DNA of 8,662 nucleotides from Bacteroidota bacterium (GTDB lineage Bacteria; Bacteroidota; Bacteroidia; Chitinophagales; Saprospiraceae). Below the pieces are notes generated by a model. The model was not told the DNA's origin. It did not search any database and was given only the letters and a program-made list of their open reading frames with translations. Below are positions 6,596-8,662 of the stretch, one piece after another. A program made the position numbers and the translations under genes. Each line of letters starts with the position of its first letter. Position 1 is the stretch's first letter. The stretch is taken from assembly GCA_029573365.1 (NCBI GenBank), contig JAKQGD010000092.1, positions 1-8,662 of the forward strand. Direction: 5' to 3'.

Positions 6596-8662
6596 TTAGA
6601 AGTTAAAGTTAATTCCTAAGGTAAATGTCCTTGCGGTAAAATAGTTGTTACGGCTGTCAATACCAGGGCTAAGTACATCTGGATTATTTATGTTTTCTAC
6701 CGCTCCGTTATCGACCGAACCATAGTAAACCAGCGATGGTTCCGGATCTGTACCTGTGTACTTGGTCAATACAAACAGGTTTTGTCCTGTAAGTGAAACA
6801 TTCAGATTCTGTATGGCCTTTACACCACCCAGCGGAATGCTCCTTGAGATGGTAAGGTTATCAAGTTTGAAGAAATCTGCTTTTTCTACATACAATGAAC
6901 TGAATCTGGCAGTCTTGAGGCCGTCTACCTTCAGACTGGTGTTCATATAATTGTATGATGACTGTGATGATACCTGAGGCTCATAAAATGCCCTGAAAGT
7001 GTTGACCAGGCTGTGACCGAATGCTCCTCTGAAGAATGCATTGATGTTCCATCCTCCTACATTAAGGTTGTTATTCCATCCAAGCTCCAGGCTTGGTATA
7101 CCCTTGCCGAGCACTCTGAAGTCAGCATTAGGCTCAAGGGCTTTATCTGCACCTGTAACAAACTGACCGTCACCGTTAAGGTCTGCAAATGTTGGGTTGC
7201 CCTTGTCATCCAATCCTGAATATTCAGGTCCCCATATTTGACCGATCTCCTGACCTTCCTTGACTATGATCATTGGTGTATTGTTCTGACCCGGAGCACC
7301 CAGGATTGCCCTCATTTCCTGAGGTATAACATATTCCTTAAGTACGGTCTTGTATGTCGAAAGCACCACTCCGGTCGTGTAATTTGTTTTTTCGCCTTTT
7401 ATCAGGTCATAATTAAGAGAAAGTTCTGCTCCTTTGGTATTTAATTTACCTGCGTTTTCAAATCTCCTGTTGACACCATATATAGCTACATCGACTATCC
7501 TCTCAAGGATGAAGTCCTTGATGTCCCTGTTGTATACGTCGATAGATCCCCTCAATCTTCCGGCTCCAAAATCTAATCCTATGTTGGTCTCTCCTTTCTG
7601 CTCCCATTTGAGATCTTCATTTGCTGCTCTTTGGAGAACCGTTGAAACTGATCCGTCAGGACCATTCACTATAGATCTGATAGCCCTTGACAAACCATTC
7701 TGTCTGGGGAGCGATCCTGTAACACCATAACCTACCCTCAACTTGAGTTGGTCTAGAGCCTCAGCCTTCAAATACCTGTTAAGGTCAACACCAAGTCCTA
7801 CTGCCGGAAACCAGCCCCATTGATTCTTTTCACCAAGCTTGGTTGAGCCTTCCCTTCTGATGGAGGCATTCAAGAAAATGGCATTATCAAAAGAATAGTT
7901 GGCCCTACCGAAGAAGGCGATGATCTTTTCATCAGGTGATGCATCTGTGTTTACAGATATAAAACCTGCATTTTGAAGGTCTTGAGACACCTCTGCAGCA
8001 TTGATGAAATCAATGGAATTGTCAGGGAAGTCACCAATGCTCATACTATTGCTGAAAAAGTTAGACTGCTGGAATGAATAGCCTCCCGTAAGCGTAAGGT
8101 TTGATTTTCCAAATTCATTGGTGTTGGTAAGAAATGTCTCATACAGTTTAAAAGAAGCATCATCGTTATACAGGTCAGCACGTCCTTTTCTGATAGGACT
8201 TGTGGCATTACCTCTGAATAATGACGTAGTAGGGTAATATGTTTTTGTAGCAGAGACGTTGTTTTGCTGGGCAAGCCTGAAATTGGCGGTTAACCCACTA
8301 AACAGTTCATAACCCAGATTCAAACCATAATTGAATTCCTTCCTTTTTCCGGTGTTGGAATTCTGGTTGATAATAGAAACAGGGTTGAATGCATCAAACA
8401 AACCCAGGGACTCAAAATAGTCTCCAAACTGAGCACTGTTAAACGGATAAGGTGAATCTGCTCCAAAAACAGGGGCTGTAGGGTTATAGATAACCGCATA
8501 TCTTAAAGCCTCATTGAATGAAAAATCCTGGTTTCTCTGTGTAAATGAGGTACTGAAATCAATTGTTAACTTATCGCTTAAGGCTTTTGTGTTAATGTTT
8601 AACCTAGTGTTAAACTGATCAAAACCGGAAGTCTTGAGGATTCCGTCCACTTTACGAAGGTT
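6596..8662 (-). CDS. SusC/RagA-family TonB-dependent outer-membrane transporter, 5'-truncated by the window edge
   Basis: This is the beta-barrel part of a SusC-like channel that would import a SusD-captured ligand across the outer membrane using TonB energy. The frame is open to the right edge, so 688 residues are visible. Family length is about 1000, so the signal peptide, carboxypeptidase-regulatory-like domain, TonB box and most of the plug lie outside. The GTG at 8650 is an internal Val, not a start. Counting from the edge, family hallmarks are the early VDGILKTSGFDQFNTRLN stretch (5-22), FFGRANYSFDNAIFLNAS (250-267), WFPAVGLGVDL (284-294), LKLRVGYGVTG (306-316), DLNGDGQF (494-501), and NVSLTGQNLFVLTKYTGTDP (621-640). 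The protein ends FTLGINFNF with the terminal Phe typical of outer-membrane barrels. The stop TAA lies 6 bp before the SusD start, so the two are co-transcribed. Family assignment is firm; the substrate is unknown, as no catabolic enzyme is present here. Confidence 0.96.
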   Translation of the reverse strand, partial: NLRKVDGILKTSGFDQFNTRLNINTKALSDKLTIDFSTSFTQRNQDFSFNEALRYAVIYNPTAPVFGADSPYPFNSAQFGDYFESLGLFDAFNPVSIINQNSNTGKRKEFNYGLNLGYELFSGLTANFRLAQQNNVSATKTYYPTTSLFRGNATSPIRKGRADLYNDDASFKLYETFLTNTNEFGKSNLTLTGGYSFQQSNFFSNSMSIGDFPDNSIDFINAAEVSQDLQNAGFISVNTDASPDEKIIAFFGRANYSFDNAIFLNASIRREGSTKLGEKNQWGWFPAVGLGVDLNRYLKAEALDQLKLRVGYGVTGSLPRQNGLSRAIRSIVNGPDGSVSTVLQRAANEDLKWEQKGETNIGLDFGAGRLRGSIDVYNRDIKDFILERIVDVAIYGVNRRFENAGKLNTKGAELSLNYDLIKGEKTNYTTGVVLSTYKTVLKEYVIPQEMRAILGAPGQNNTPMIIVKEGQEIGQIWGPEYSGLDDKGNPTFADLNGDGQFVTGADKALEPNADFRVLGKGIPSLELGWNNNLNVGGWNINAFFRGAFGHSLVNTFRAFYEPQVSSQSSYNYMNTSLKVDGLKTARFSSLYVEKADFFKLDNLTISRSIPLGGVKAIQNLNVSLTGQNLFVLTKYTGTDPEPSLVYYGSVDNGAVENINNPDVLSPGIDSRNNYFTARTFTLGINFNF

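Noticed and set aside
6089..6599. Plus-strand open frames opposite the N-terminal part of the SusD gene, one with a run of Pro
   Set aside because: The Pro run is simply the antisense reading of the SusD Gly tract; no ribosome-binding or family signal was seen.
8648..8650. GTG as the start of the SusC-like gene
   Set aside because: The frame stays open through the edge with family-like residues (NLRKV) before it, and a start here would lack signal peptide and plug.
4985..8662. Calling the locus a polysaccharide-utilisation locus for a named glycan
   Set aside because: A SusCD pair alone is not enough: no carbohydrate-active enzyme, sulfatase or regulator is in the window, and SusCD pairs also import peptides and other ligands.

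Overview
The window looks like chromosomal DNA of a Bacteroidota bacterium. A SusC/RagA TonB-dependent transporter is followed at once by a SusD/RagB lipoprotein, a pairing essentially restricted to that phylum. The intergenic start regions lack clear Shine-Dalgarno sequences, as is usual there. The large FG-GAP/VCBS plus ASPIC/UnbV lipoproteins downstream fit an environmental lineage of the Cytophagia/Saprospiria/Chitinophagia kind better than a gut Bacteroides, but this placement is inference.

Every supported gene lies on the minus strand, so the locus reads from right to left. In order of transcription they are: (1) 8662-6596, the C-terminal two thirds of a SusC-like outer-membrane transporter, whose 5' end lies beyond the right edge; (2) 6589-4985, a complete SusD-like lipoprotein; (3) a 65-bp gap with a strong intrinsic-terminator hairpin and an overlapping competing inverted repeat; (4) 4919-1665, a complete 1084-residue lipoprotein with calcium-type FG-GAP/VCBS repeats around a central ASPIC/UnbV domain; (5) 1660-1079, a 193-residue lipoprotein of unrecognised family with a TTG start; (6) 1073-1, the first 357 residues of a second VCBS lipoprotein, a clear paralogue of gene 4, cut by the left edge. 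Apart from the 65-bp gap, the genes are 4-6 bp apart, so they are almost certainly one operon with a partial stop after susD. No stretch above 300 bp lacks a gene.

Working model: SusC and SusD form the usual lidded importer in the outer membrane. The four lipoproteins, SusD included, all carry signal-peptidase-II-type N termini and are likely anchored to the outer membrane, perhaps surface exposed. The two beta-propeller proteins occupy the place where SusE/SusF-like binding proteins sit in the classical Sus operon, so they may be accessory capture or adhesion proteins; that is inference. The terminator would let SusCD be made in excess over the VCBS proteins. The window holds no glycoside hydrolase, peptidase, sulfatase, sigma factor or regulator, so the imported substrate cannot be named. 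No RNA gene, mobile element or CRISPR array was seen.
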